Positions 8,266-16,920 are shown, counted from the first letter of the stretch. The stretch: DNA of 32,630 bases from Lachnospiraceae bacterium (GCA_016281385.1 JAEEIN010000044.1:1-32630), one strand, 5' to 3'. Program-made: numbers and translations. The notes: generated from the letters alone by a model not told the origin.

Positions 8266-9201
8266 ATGGCATTACTTTCAATCGTGCTTCCCTCCTACAA
8301 TGAAGAGGGAAACATAAAGAACACTGCGGAAGTCTTATCGAGCCTTCTTAAGAAAAACAACATAGAGTACGAGCTTGTTTTTGTTGATGACGGAAGCGTT
8401 GACGGAACCTATGAACTGATAAACGAAGCAGCAGCGAAGGATCCCAATGTCAAAGGCATTTCTTTTTCAAGAAACTTTGGAAAGGAAGCCTCAATTTTTG
8501 CGGGACTTTCGGTTGCAACCGGCGACGCTGTGATAGTGATGGACTGTGATCTTCAGCATCCTGCGGAGATCATTCCCGAGATGTACTCTCTCTGGCAGCA
8601 GGGCTACGAAGTCGTTGAAGGGATCAAATCCTCCCGAGGCAAGGAGGGGCTGTTCCATAAAATGGCGGCAGGCATCTTCTACAGTGTCATGAGCGGACTT
8701 ATCAAGATGGACATGAAGTCCACCTCCGACTATAAGCTCCTTGACAGAAAGGTCGTAAACGTGCTCCTTTCTCTTCCCGAGAAGCGCACCTTCTTCCGCG
8801 CCCTTTCCTTCTGGGTAGGCTTTAAGACCGCAAAAGTTGATTACGAGGTTCAGGAGAGAAAATACGGAAAAACAAAATGGAACTTCACAAGCCTCATGCG
8901 TTATGCCATAAACAATGCCACCAGCTTTTCCACCCTTCCTCTTCAGATCGTGACATTTCTCGGGTGGCTGCTTCTGATCTTCAGTCTGATCCTGGGAGTT
9001 CAGACACTGGTTAAGTATTTCTGCGGAACGGCGGCCGAGGGCTTCCCTACGGTCATCCTGCTTGTTCTTCTCATAGGCGGTATCATAATGATAAGTCTCG
9101 GTATCATCGGACATTATCTTGCCAGGATCTATGAGGAAGTTAAGGGAAGGCCCAAATATATCATTCGGACCCATACAGACAATATCAAAGGAAATCTTTA
9201 A
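8266..9201 (+). CDS. Polyprenyl-phosphate glycosyltransferase, GT2, GtrB-like
   Basis: This is a 311-residue protein. The frame extends upstream to 8152 inside the previous gene, but the ATG at 8266 is chosen because AGGAG stands just before it and the GT2 fold begins immediately (LSIVLPSYNEEG). The domain contains DDGSVDGT and the metal/lipid motif DCDLQHP (93-99). It is followed by two membrane segments (about 225-250 and 260-284) and the conserved GHYLARIYEEVKGRPKYI ending. This is the classic bactoprenol glucosyltransferase (GtrB/YfdH) architecture, which makes a polyprenyl-phosphate sugar, often glucose. It starts 13 bases after the GtrII-like gene, and the two probably form a donor/transferase pair. 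Confidence 0.92.
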   Translation: MALLSIVLPSYNEEGNIKNTAEVLSSLLKKNNIEYELVFVDDGSVDGTYELINEAAAKDPNVKGISFSRNFGKEASIFAGLSVATGDAVIVMDCDLQHPAEIIPEMYSLWQQGYEVVEGIKSSRGKEGLFHKMAAGIFYSVMSGLIKMDMKSTSDYKLLDRKVVNVLLSLPEKRTFFRALSFWVGFKTAKVDYEVQERKYGKTKWNFTSLMRYAINNATSFSTLPLQIVTFLGWLLLIFSLILGVQTLVKYFCGTAAEGFPTVILLVLLIGGIIMISLGIIGHYLARIYEEVKGRPKYIIRTHTDNIKGNL

Positions 9202-9209
9202 TACGGAAT

Positions 9210-10931
9210 ATGGAATCGGTTAAGGAAAATACGATCTTTTCCAACAAAATATACACAGAGGTAACCAAGTGGCTTTTTCCCGCCATCCTTGTCGCCTTCT
9301 CCTTTGTGGGGGTAAACCGCGGCATCGACCTTACGGATACGGGCTACAACATGGGCAACTATATTTATCTTTCAAAGCTTGACGGAATGTGGTATTATTC
9401 CACATTGTTCTCAAACTTTGTGGGATGGCTGACAGTGAGGCTGCCCTTCGGTGCGACTTTGCTTGGGGCAAACATTTACATGGGGCTCATAAAGGCTTCC
9501 TTCGGACTGTTTGCATATTACTATTTCACAAAAAGAAGGGGTTTTACCCGTGAACCGGTATTTGCTGCGGTATTTATCTCTTTTGCACTCTGGTGGATAC
9601 CGAATGCGGGACTTTACCACTACTTAAGCTTTTATCTGCTGGCAGCGGGAACGGTCCTTCTTTGCGAAGGCCTGTTCAATGATAAAAAGAACTGCCTGTT
9701 TACAGCGGGCGTTGTTCTTGCGGCAAATGTGTTCGTACGCTTTCCAAACGTTACGAATGCGGGAATGATAGTTGTACTTTGGCTGTATTGTTTTCTGAAA
9801 AAAGAAAGCGTGCGTGAATGTCTCTCAAAGACATTAAGGTGCATCGCGGGCTATGTGTCGACCCTTGTTCTTGTATTCGGGATCATAGCTGCCTGCGGTA
9901 AGCTTCCCAATTATGTCGCGGCCATCAGGGAACTCTTTGCCATGACGGACGATGCTCCGAGATACGGTCCCTTATTTATGCTTAAGAACCTGGTCAATTC
10001 ATACACATGCGTATGGTACTGGCTTGTTCCCGTAGCATTGGGCCTGATCCTGCTGATCGCGGTTTCTTTTCTTCCGGAAAAGTTTAAGCCCTTTGGAATC
10101 GCAGCTTCCGTCGGCGGATTTGCCGTGATCTATTTCTGGGAATACAAGAAGGAACTGTTTGACTACAACTTCAGATCCTACAGCTCCATCTACCTGTTTA
10201 TGGTGGTGATACTGATCATCAGTATGCTTCTTCTTGTGATGGGGCTCTTTATAAAGGATCTTCCCATTGAGGTCAGGACCTGGTGCGGTGCGGCGATAAT
10301 GATCCAGCTCATCACGCCCATCGGCAGCAACAACAGCCTTTACGCGGTGATGAACAACATGTTCTTCATACTTCCGGTTTCCCTTTACGTGCTGGCGAGA
10401 CTGTGGAAAACAAAGCGTTTTATGTATCTTACGCCGGGATTGTGGCTTTTTATACTTCTGTTTTTGTTCCAGGGGATCTGCTTCAGATGGGTTTATGTTT
10501 TCAGGGACGGATTCTTAGGAGATATAGATTCCGGGGTTTATAACAACAAAACCCTTGCCGGTATGAAGACGGAAGCGGTGAACGCAGCATTTCTTACGGA
10601 ACTGAGTGATCTTTGGGAAAAGGAAGGCCTTAAGGACCATACGGTTCTTGCCTTCGGGAACAACCCAGGTATTGCCTTCGTGACGGGCTCCGCTCCTGCG
10701 ATCTCGTCCACCTGGCCCATACTTGAGTCGTATTCTTCGGAGAAGTTCGCAACGCAGCTGAAAATGCTTGAGAAACGGATGGAAGAAGGCGAGAGTGTTG
10801 TTGTTGCAACTGATGCGACACTGGATATTGAAGGTCGGAAACAAGAGATTCTTAAGGATTTCTTACAAAAATACAAGTTTAAATCCATATATGATAAGAA
10901 CGATCTGAAAATATGGATTTTGGAGGAATAA
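9210..10931 (+). CDS. Polytopic membrane protein, probable GT-C-type glycosyltransferase
   Basis: This 573-residue protein has about 11-13 hydrophobic segments and a hydrophilic C-terminal tail of about 120 residues. After the first membrane segment lies RGIDLTDTGYN, an acidic external loop like the first-loop Asp/Glu motif of GT-C enzymes that use lipid-phosphate sugars. I do not recognise a specific family. It starts 8 bases after the GtrB-like gene, so the two are tightly linked. It would fit as the extracytoplasmic transferase that uses the lipid sugar made by that enzyme. The annotation rests on topology and context rather than a named domain. Confidence 0.65.
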   Translation: MESVKENTIFSNKIYTEVTKWLFPAILVAFSFVGVNRGIDLTDTGYNMGNYIYLSKLDGMWYYSTLFSNFVGWLTVRLPFGATLLGANIYMGLIKASFGLFAYYYFTKRRGFTREPVFAAVFISFALWWIPNAGLYHYLSFYLLAAGTVLLCEGLFNDKKNCLFTAGVVLAANVFVRFPNVTNAGMIVVLWLYCFLKKESVRECLSKTLRCIAGYVSTLVLVFGIIAACGKLPNYVAAIRELFAMTDDAPRYGPLFMLKNLVNSYTCVWYWLVPVALGLILLIAVSFLPEKFKPFGIAASVGGFAVIYFWEYKKELFDYNFRSYSSIYLFMVVILIISMLLLVMGLFIKDLPIEVRTWCGAAIMIQLITPIGSNNSLYAVMNNMFFILPVSLYVLARLWKTKRFMYLTPGLWLFILLFLFQGICFRWVYVFRDGFLGDIDSGVYNNKTLAGMKTEAVNAAFLTELSDLWEKEGLKDHTVLAFGNNPGIAFVTGSAPAISSTWPILESYSSEKFATQLKMLEKRMEEGESVVVATDATLDIEGRKQEILKDFLQKYKFKSIYDKNDLKIWILEE

Positions 10932-10934
10932 GCA

Positions 10935-12065
10935 ATGATTCGTTTTAACGTTCCGCCTTACACAGGTAAGGAGATGGATTACATCAGACAGGCCGTGGAG
11001 AATATGAAGATCTGCGGTGACGGTGATTTCACAAAGAAGGATAACGAATGGCTGGAGAAGAAGACCGGAGCAAAGAAGGTTCTTCTTACGACATCCTGCA
11101 CACATGCTCTCGAGCTTGCGGCACTTCTTGCGGACATCAAGCCCGGAGATGAGGTGATAATGCCCTCATATACCTTCGTTTCCACCGCCGACGCTTTTGT
11201 TCTTCGGGGAGCAAAGGTTGTATTCGTTGACATTCGGCCCGATACCATGAATATCGATGAGAAGCTCATAGAGAATGCGGTCACTGATAAAACAAAGTGC
11301 ATCGCTCCCGTACACTATGCGGGCGTGGGCTGTGAGATGGACACCATAATGGACATTGCAAAGCGCTATAACCTTTATGTTATCGAGGATGCGGCTCAGG
11401 GTATCATGTCAACCTATAAGGGCAAGGCCCTGGGAACCTTCGGTGACTTCGGAGCCCTTTCCTTCCATGAGACCAAGAACTACTCAATGGGTGAAGGCGG
11501 AGCACTTCTGATGCGTGATGAATCCCATGTGCTCGATGCGGAGATCATTCGTGAAAAGGGTACGAACAGAAGCCAGTATTTCCGCGGCCAGATCGATAAG
11601 TACACATGGATGAACTACGGTTCTTCCTATCTTCCCAGCGAACTTAATGCCGCATATCTCTATGCTCAGCTGGAGGTTGCGGATGATATAAACAATGCGC
11701 GTCTCCACATCTGGAACCGCTACATGGAAGGCCTTTCCGACCTTAAGGATGCGGGCAGGATCGAGGTTCCCTTCGTCCCCGAACATTGCACTCACAATGC
11801 CCACATGTTCTACATAAAGGCTGCGGATCTTGAGGAAAGAACAAAGTTCATCGACTTTATGAAGGCAAATGATATTTTAAGCGTATTCCATTACGTTCCT
11901 CTTCATTCTTCACCTGCGGGACAGAAGTTCGGCCGTTTCTCCGGCGAGGACCGCTATACCACAAAGGAAAGCGAGCGCCTTGCAAGGCTTCCTCTTTACT
12001 ACGGTCTTGAGGATGAAAAGGTTGATTACATAATCGACAAGATACATGAATTTTTTAAAGGATAA
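10935..12065 (+). CDS. wecE: dTDP-4-amino-4,6-dideoxygalactose transaminase
   Basis: This 376-residue protein is collinear with E. coli WecE (RffA). Shared stretches include the start IRFNVPPYTG, CGDGDFT, PGDEVIMPSYTFVST, FVLRGAK, PDTMNID, VHYAGVGCEMDTI, EDAAQG, MSTYKG, SFHETKNY, IREKGTNRSQ, FRGQ and GEDRYTTKESERL. The PLP lysine is K181. WecE converts dTDP-4-keto-6-deoxyglucose and glutamate to dTDP-Fuc4N. The keto sugar would come from the RmlA and RmlB encoded at 20058-22033. No wecD-like N-acetyltransferase is present in the window, so the amino group might remain free. GGAGGAA precedes the start, and the gap to the previous gene is 3 bases. Confidence 0.95.
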   Translation: MIRFNVPPYTGKEMDYIRQAVENMKICGDGDFTKKDNEWLEKKTGAKKVLLTTSCTHALELAALLADIKPGDEVIMPSYTFVSTADAFVLRGAKVVFVDIRPDTMNIDEKLIENAVTDKTKCIAPVHYAGVGCEMDTIMDIAKRYNLYVIEDAAQGIMSTYKGKALGTFGDFGALSFHETKNYSMGEGGALLMRDESHVLDAEIIREKGTNRSQYFRGQIDKYTWMNYGSSYLPSELNAAYLYAQLEVADDINNARLHIWNRYMEGLSDLKDAGRIEVPFVPEHCTHNAHMFYIKAADLEERTKFIDFMKANDILSVFHYVPLHSSPAGQKFGRFSGEDRYTTKESERLARLPLYYGLEDEKVDYIIDKIHEFFKG

Positions 12066-12074
12066 TTCGTAAAC

Positions 12075-12977
12075 ATGAAGGATTGGCTTTTTGGCCTCAA
12101 CAGAATATACCTTGCCGCCGTAACCTCGATACAGGCCATATGTGCGGCCATCTGGCTGGTTTTAAGGATCAGGGCCGGAGAGAAGATCTCGGTCATTGGT
12201 CTGGTGGTGGCTCTTTTGCTCATCGCCGCCATCGGCGCATTTATTTTCGGAAAAAGAAAGCTCTGGATCGCTTCGGTGATGTTTGTTTTTACCATGCCCT
12301 GCGTATTCCACACCGCGGTTTCCGGGAATATCGCTCTTTTGCCGGATGCGCCCAGGGGCAGTATTTCCAAGCTGCTGGTGCAGAGACTGTCATGGCCTAA
12401 TTTCTATAAGATGGGCTACACCTATTTCATCGAGGGTGTTGACGACGGAAATGTTATAGGACTTACCACTTCACCGGAGAAGCTCTGGACTGATTTCTTC
12501 CCCAGGGTCGAAGGCTTTTACGGAACCTTTTCTCCCGAGATCTACAAGGAGTTTGCCAAGACCTCTCTTGCAAGCTTTAAAAAGGAGATCGTGTGCGATA
12601 TCCTGATGGACTTTACGTCCCATATTTTTGCCCCCTTCACAACGGAATTCACTCTTTTGGGTCTTTCGCCGGGAAGCAATAACGGAAAGAATTACAGGGA
12701 CTTTATCGCGGGAGGAGATTTCGGCAGGTTCTATCTGCATTTCGGATATGCCGCCTTTATCGGACTTTTTGTTCTGGCAGTGATCTCGCTTGTGATCAGG
12801 ACAAAGAAACCTACCGCTCATGCAACCCTTCTTTGTGCGGAAGGTGTGGCTTTGATCGCATTTTATGATATCTTCTTCCCCTTAAGGGGCTTTGATTATA
12901 TGAATGGGGCGTGGATAATCCTTATCTGGGGATTCTATCTTCTTTACGCCATGAGGGATGTTAATGCTGACGGTTAA
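12075..12977 (+). CDS. Integral membrane protein of unknown function
   Basis: This 300-residue protein has three N-terminal membrane segments (about 8-28, 39-58 and 63-82), a central extracytoplasmic stretch of about 125 residues rich in aromatic residues, then three C-terminal segments (about 225-243, 253-268 and 275-292). I recognise no family. It overlaps the next gene by 20 bases. With the two following genes it forms a run of three membrane proteins between wecE and a third polyprenyl-phosphate glycosyltransferase. A part in transferring or flipping the lipid-linked sugar is plausible from position only. AAAGGAT lies somewhat far (about 13 bases) from the ATG. Confidence 0.65.
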   Translation: MKDWLFGLNRIYLAAVTSIQAICAAIWLVLRIRAGEKISVIGLVVALLLIAAIGAFIFGKRKLWIASVMFVFTMPCVFHTAVSGNIALLPDAPRGSISKLLVQRLSWPNFYKMGYTYFIEGVDDGNVIGLTTSPEKLWTDFFPRVEGFYGTFSPEIYKEFAKTSLASFKKEIVCDILMDFTSHIFAPFTTEFTLLGLSPGSNNGKNYRDFIAGGDFGRFYLHFGYAAFIGLFVLAVISLVIRTKKPTAHATLLCAEGVALIAFYDIFFPLRGFDYMNGAWIILIWGFYLLYAMRDVNADG

Positions 12978-14070
12978 GATCATCTTACTTTGCATAACCG
13001 TATATTTGTCCTGCTATCTTACAGGGGGACTCATTTGTCCCGAGAGGGACAGAAAAACCCCGGGACTTAAGATCGTTTACGGTCTCATGATCCTTTGGGC
13101 GGTTTTCTTTGCAGTTACGGTGGTGTTCGTTCTCTTTCAGAAGCGGGTATATGAAAGGGGATTCACTTTCGATGCGACTCCTTTGTGGAACGCATCGAAC
13201 CTTGTCACCGTCTATTTGGCGCTTGCCTTAATTCTTTCCGTGGCAGGGATTGTAATGGGGGTACTTCGTTTGCTGAAGAATGCAGAAAAAACAACCGACG
13301 AAGAAAGAAACGCCCCGCTTGTTCTTGATCGTTATGAGATCATGATTCTTGGCCTGTTCATCGCACTTGTTCTGTTCCAGATCATAAAATCCGTGTTTTT
13401 TGCGTTTGCGGACGGAGATGATTCTTATTATGTATCTGTAGCTCAGCTTATGACGGGCGGTGAACAGACATTGTATATGAAGGATCCTTATACGGGGTAT
13501 CCTACCTCAGTTCAAATGCGTTATGCGCTTGCTCCTTTCCCTGTCTGGGTTGGAACTCTTGGCTGCATTTTCGGACTTAATGCCGCAACGGTAGCTCATA
13601 TATGCATGCCCCTGCTCCTGATACCAATAACTTATGTTATTTATAATGCTGTCGGGAACCTCCTGTTTGGCAGCAATAGAACAGGTAAATATATGTTTCT
13701 TTGCCTGGTTGCGATTTTTGTAATGTTTTCGTATTATTCCATAAATCCTTCGGAAGTGTTTTTTCTTACCAGAACAAGGCAAGGAAAGGAAGCGTTGGCA
13801 AATATCGTGATACCGATATTGTTTTACGATATGTTCAGACGTGCGTCTTTGGAAGCACTGAAATATGACACGAAAAATTACATCCTGATTATATTAATTG
13901 AACTTTCGGGAGCGCTGACATCGGTATTTGGCAATATCCTGATACTGATCATGTTGTTTGCAAACTTCATTTATGCATTTTACAGGAAAGCAAGTCTGCG
14001 TTATAAGTTTATGAGTGCTTTGCTTGCTGTTCCTCCGGTGCTTATTGTTGCTATTTACTATCTGTTATAG
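12958..14070 (+). CDS. Polytopic membrane protein, DUF6077-like
   Basis: This 370-residue protein has about nine hydrophobic segments. A characteristic FAFADGDDSYYVSVAQLM stretch follows the fourth, an acidic loop like those of GT-C glycosyltransferases. It resembles what is called DUF6077 in Lachnospiraceae; that label is from memory and is not certain. The usual members seem longer to me, so the next gene (14083) may supply the missing C-terminal part as a separate chain. The ATG at 12958 overlaps the previous gene; ATG at 12964 is an alternative. From about 13430 onward the DNA is clearly more AT-rich than its neighbours. Confidence 0.65.
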   Translation: MLMLTVKIILLCITVYLSCYLTGGLICPERDRKTPGLKIVYGLMILWAVFFAVTVVFVLFQKRVYERGFTFDATPLWNASNLVTVYLALALILSVAGIVMGVLRLLKNAEKTTDEERNAPLVLDRYEIMILGLFIALVLFQIIKSVFFAFADGDDSYYVSVAQLMTGGEQTLYMKDPYTGYPTSVQMRYALAPFPVWVGTLGCIFGLNAATVAHICMPLLLIPITYVIYNAVGNLLFGSNRTGKYMFLCLVAIFVMFSYYSINPSEVFFLTRTRQGKEALANIVIPILFYDMFRRASLEALKYDTKNYILIILIELSGALTSVFGNILILIMLFANFIYAFYRKASLRYKFMSALLAVPPVLIVAIYYLL

Positions 14071-14082
14071 GAGTTAGGCAGG

Positions 14083-14874
14083 ATGCTTGAGATCATAAAA
14101 GACGGCTTAAGAGCCACACTAACTTCATACAGAGATTTTCAGGGAACGGGCCTGATCGTAGCACTTTTTCTTTTTTTGCTGGTTTATCTGGCATTTTCAC
14201 AGCGGAACAGATATGTAAAGGATGCTCTTGTAAAGTATCCGGTTTATGTATTGCTTGTTTTCTTCTGCCCGGTATGGTACGTCTATGTTTACTATTTTGA
14301 AGATTATGAAATACTATATCGGATATTGTGGCTGCTTCCGCTTGGCGTTGTGATCTGCTATACCTTAACGGAGGTTGTTATGGGCCTGAACGAAAAGTTC
14401 AGGATACCGGCATTTATGGTTGCAATCATTGTTCTTGTGATCTGCGGCAAGTACACCTATTCAAGCGAATATATAACTCTTGCGGAAAATGAGTATCATG
14501 TCCCGGATACAGTAGTGAAGATCTGCGACGAGATCAGCGTTGACGGACGAGAGATACGGGCGGCTTTTCCGGATGAATTTCTGATCTATGTAAGGCAATA
14601 CACCTCAAAGATCTGCCTTCCTTACGGCAGAGAGATGTTCATGAATTTCGGAAGCTGGGGCAACGAACTTCAGAAGACCGTAAATGCGGATGTGATCGAT
14701 TCGGAAGCCTGCGCTTTCTGGTTAAGGGACACTGAAACTCCTTATCTCATTGTTTCTTCTTCCAAAAAATTCACGGAGAATATATCCGCGTATGATTTTG
14801 TTTATGTGACCAGCATAGACGGTTACGATATATATCTTGACAATAATGCCTACATTGGCAGCGACTTTGATTAA
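14083..14874 (+). CDS. Membrane protein with C-terminal soluble domain, unknown function
   Basis: This 263-residue protein has four hydrophobic segments over residues 22-140 (about 22-40, 53-70, 79-98 and 110-124), then a soluble, probably external domain of about 130 residues. Similar short proteins, with an RDFQGTGLI start followed by a tight helix bundle, seem common beside DUF6077-like proteins; this is recalled, not searched. It begins 12 bases after the preceding gene with an AGGAG site, so it is translated on its own rather than being a frameshifted tail. It may form a complex with the 370-residue protein. The 5' half is AT-rich like the end of the previous gene. Confidence 0.62.
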   Translation: MLEIIKDGLRATLTSYRDFQGTGLIVALFLFLLVYLAFSQRNRYVKDALVKYPVYVLLVFFCPVWYVYVYYFEDYEILYRILWLLPLGVVICYTLTEVVMGLNEKFRIPAFMVAIIVLVICGKYTYSSEYITLAENEYHVPDTVVKICDEISVDGREIRAAFPDEFLIYVRQYTSKICLPYGREMFMNFGSWGNELQKTVNADVIDSEACAFWLRDTETPYLIVSSSKKFTENISAYDFVYVTSIDGYDIYLDNNAYIGSDFD

Positions 14875-14894
14875 GGACAGAGGAGATTAAAGCT

Positions 14895-15824
14895 ATGGAC
14901 CGTATCGCGGTTTTGATTCCCTGCTATAACGAGGAGATGACCATCGAAAAGGTGGTCAAAGATGCAAGGGCCAACCTTCCCGATGCAGTGATCTATGTAT
15001 ATGACAACAACTCCACAGACCGTACAGCCGAAATTGCGGCAAATGCGGGGGCAGTGGTTAGAAAGGAACATCTTCAGGGAAAAGGAAACGTTATAAGGAG
15101 AATGTTCCGCGAGATCAATGCGCAGTGCTACATAATGATTGACGGTGACGATACATATCCTCTTGAGTTCGCACAGGAGATGGCGGACCTTGTTCTTAAT
15201 GAGCAGGCAGATATGGTGGTGGGTGACAGGCTTTCATCCACATACTTTACGGAGAACAAGCGTCCTTTCCACAACTTCGGAAACAGCTTTGTACGCTTTT
15301 CCATAAACAGGCTTTTTAAATCCGATATCAAGGATATAATGACGGGTTATCGTGCTTTCAGCTTTTCTTTTGCAAAGACCTTCCCCGTACTTTCCAAGGG
15401 CTTTGAGATCGAGACCGAGATGACCATTCATGCGGTTTACAACAATATGGATGTGCGTAACGTGGTGGTTGAATACAGGGATCGTCCGGAGGGAAGCATA
15501 TCCAAGCTTTCGACTTACTCCGACGGTATCAAGGTTATCGGAACCATCGTCAAGCTCTTTAAGAACTACAAGCCCTTTGCCTTTTTCAGCATCATCGCGC
15601 TGATCCTGGTGCTTGTTTCAACGGGATTTTTTATTCCTGTATTTGTGGAATATCTTAAGACGGGTCTCGTAGAGAGATTCCCTACACTGATAGTCTGTGG
15701 CTTTGTTCTTCTTGCGGCCATTCAGTCGTTCTTTTCCGGAATGATCCTTTCGACGATGGCCAACAAGAACCGCAGGGATTTTGAACAGACACTGATAAAT
15801 ATCCGTCTTTTGGAGGATAAGTGA
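14895..15824 (+). CDS. Polyprenyl-phosphate glycosyltransferase, GT2, DPM1-like
   Basis: This 309-residue enzyme has a GT-A domain with PCYNEE at 9-14, YDNNSTD at 36-42 and the metal motif DGDDTYP at 83-89. That motif differs from the DxDLQxP of the enzyme at 8266 and is typical of the DPM1/AglJ-like branch. FEIETEMT is another branch signature. Two membrane segments follow (about 233-256 and 267-288). It should load a sugar on polyprenyl phosphate. It is the third enzyme of this class in the operon and probably uses a different donor. GAGGAG precedes the ATG. The stop overlaps the GTG start of the next gene. Confidence 0.9.
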   Translation: MDRIAVLIPCYNEEMTIEKVVKDARANLPDAVIYVYDNNSTDRTAEIAANAGAVVRKEHLQGKGNVIRRMFREINAQCYIMIDGDDTYPLEFAQEMADLVLNEQADMVVGDRLSSTYFTENKRPFHNFGNSFVRFSINRLFKSDIKDIMTGYRAFSFSFAKTFPVLSKGFEIETEMTIHAVYNNMDVRNVVVEYRDRPEGSISKLSTYSDGIKVIGTIVKLFKNYKPFAFFSIIALILVLVSTGFFIPVFVEYLKTGLVERFPTLIVCGFVLLAAIQSFFSGMILSTMANKNRRDFEQTLINIRLLEDK

Positions 15825-16792
15825 TCGAAATGGAAGAGAAAAAAGGCCTCGGCTGGAAACTGCATATTGTTGTTGTGGCCCTGATCCTTGTATTTGCCGC
15901 TCTGATCATGATCACGCTGATAAAGTGGGACCGTTCGGGTAAAAATGTGGTTCTTGAGGATGTGGAAGAGGGCGAGTTCGACTATGAAAGTCTGGATTAT
16001 GTTTTTATAGTGGATCCCGAGACTCTGGCGGCCCATGGACCTGACGATGGTATAAACAACATTCTCTGCATAGGTGACGATCTTCTGATAAAGAACGATT
16101 ATGTGGGCGGCGATTCGCTTTTGACCATTATGCAGCGCGGCATTCCGGATTCACAGATAACGAACCTTTCTCTGGTTGGAACAAGGATCGCCGATACACA
16201 AAATGCATACCTTAACAACAATGTTACCTACTGGCAGGCGGCCAATCTTTACGATGTGGTGCACGCTCTTTGTACACAGGATTTCAGCCTTCAGAAAGAA
16301 GCTCTTGATAACGATGCCATAATCTCGAAGGAGTATTATGACGCACTCACAGCGGTGGATCTTGACAAGATCGATACGGTCTTTATCATCTATTCCTCGG
16401 TGGACTACATAAATGCAAGCAATCTGTACGATCCGGAGGATGATTACAATACCGCCACTTTCGACGGGGCTCTTCGGGCTTCCATAAAGACCTTGCAGTC
16501 CGCATATCCTCATATCAGGATAGTAGTGGGATCCCCCTATCTTCACGGAGTCATTCAGGGGACGGAAGTCCTTCCCGCCAGCACGGTAAACTACGGAAAC
16601 GGAACCCTGTCCGAGTATGTGATGAGATCCTACAATGTGGCTATGGAATGCTGCGTTTCCTATGAAGACAATTATTTCGGACTTATAAACGAAGGCAATG
16701 TGAATGATTACTGTAACGCCGATACCCTGTTAAATCCCGGTATAGATCTTATAGGCAATCACATAGTCGAATATTTTAAACGAAAATACTGA
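15821..16792 (+). CDS. Catalytically degenerate SGNH-fold membrane protein (probable pseudoenzyme)
   Basis: This 323-residue protein has one N-terminal membrane anchor (about 14-34) and an external domain related to the SGNH hydrolase at 5867. The best match is YNTATFDGALRASIKTLQ against YDTTTFCGALRTSIENLK, followed by IVVGSP against IVVSP. The catalytic positions are lost: GDS has become GDD (D87), the block III Asn is V194 and the block V His is L304; only the Asp (D301) remains. It therefore cannot act as a normal SGNH esterase and may bind the glycan or regulate its partner. GTG at 15821 (4 bases after GGAGG) and ATG at 15830 (13 bases after) are both possible starts. Confidence 0.82.
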   Translation: MIEMEEKKGLGWKLHIVVVALILVFAALIMITLIKWDRSGKNVVLEDVEEGEFDYESLDYVFIVDPETLAAHGPDDGINNILCIGDDLLIKNDYVGGDSLLTIMQRGIPDSQITNLSLVGTRIADTQNAYLNNNVTYWQAANLYDVVHALCTQDFSLQKEALDNDAIISKEYYDALTAVDLDKIDTVFIIYSSVDYINASNLYDPEDDYNTATFDGALRASIKTLQSAYPHIRIVVGSPYLHGVIQGTEVLPASTVNYGNGTLSEYVMRSYNVAMECCVSYEDNYFGLINEGNVNDYCNADTLLNPGIDLIGNHIVEYFKRKY

Positions 16793-16798
16793 AAATCT

Positions 16799-16840
16799 CC
16801 CGGAACCTGCCTTAACACCATGGTTTCCGGGCTTTTCTTT
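16799..16840 (+). terminator. Rho-independent terminator of the glycan operon
   Basis: CCCGGAACC (16799-16807) pairs with GGTTTCCGGG (16822-16831, one bulged base), followed by CTTTTCTTT. It starts 7 bases after the stop of the SGNH-like pseudoenzyme gene and ends the transcript that begins before 3707. Confidence 0.8.
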
Positions 16841-16843
16841 GCC

Positions 16844-16872
16844 TTGTCATATAAGGCATTTTTTGGTACAAT
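16844..16872 (+). promoter_or_regulatory. Sigma-A-type promoter of the GH25 surface protein gene
   Basis: TTGTCA (16844-16849), a 17-base spacer and TACAAT (16867-16872), with TGG just before the -10, make a near-consensus extended promoter. It lies directly after the upstream terminator. AAAGGGA at about 16908 is the ribosome binding site for the ATG at 16921. Confidence 0.75.
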
Positions 16873-16920
16873 ATCATAGGTATTTTTTGAGAATGAATAA
16901 ATAGATCAAAGGGATATAAA

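Noticed and set aside
8491-9174. Long minus-strand open frame opposite the GtrB-like glycosyltransferase
   Set aside because: It is antisense to a clear GT2 enzyme, and its translation is low-complexity and unlike any family I know.
14060-14100. Possible frameshift splitting one DUF6077-like gene into two (12958 and 14083)
   Set aside because: The first frame ends cleanly, the second has its own AGGAG site and ATG, and the second protein looks like a self-standing membrane bundle; two separate genes fit better.
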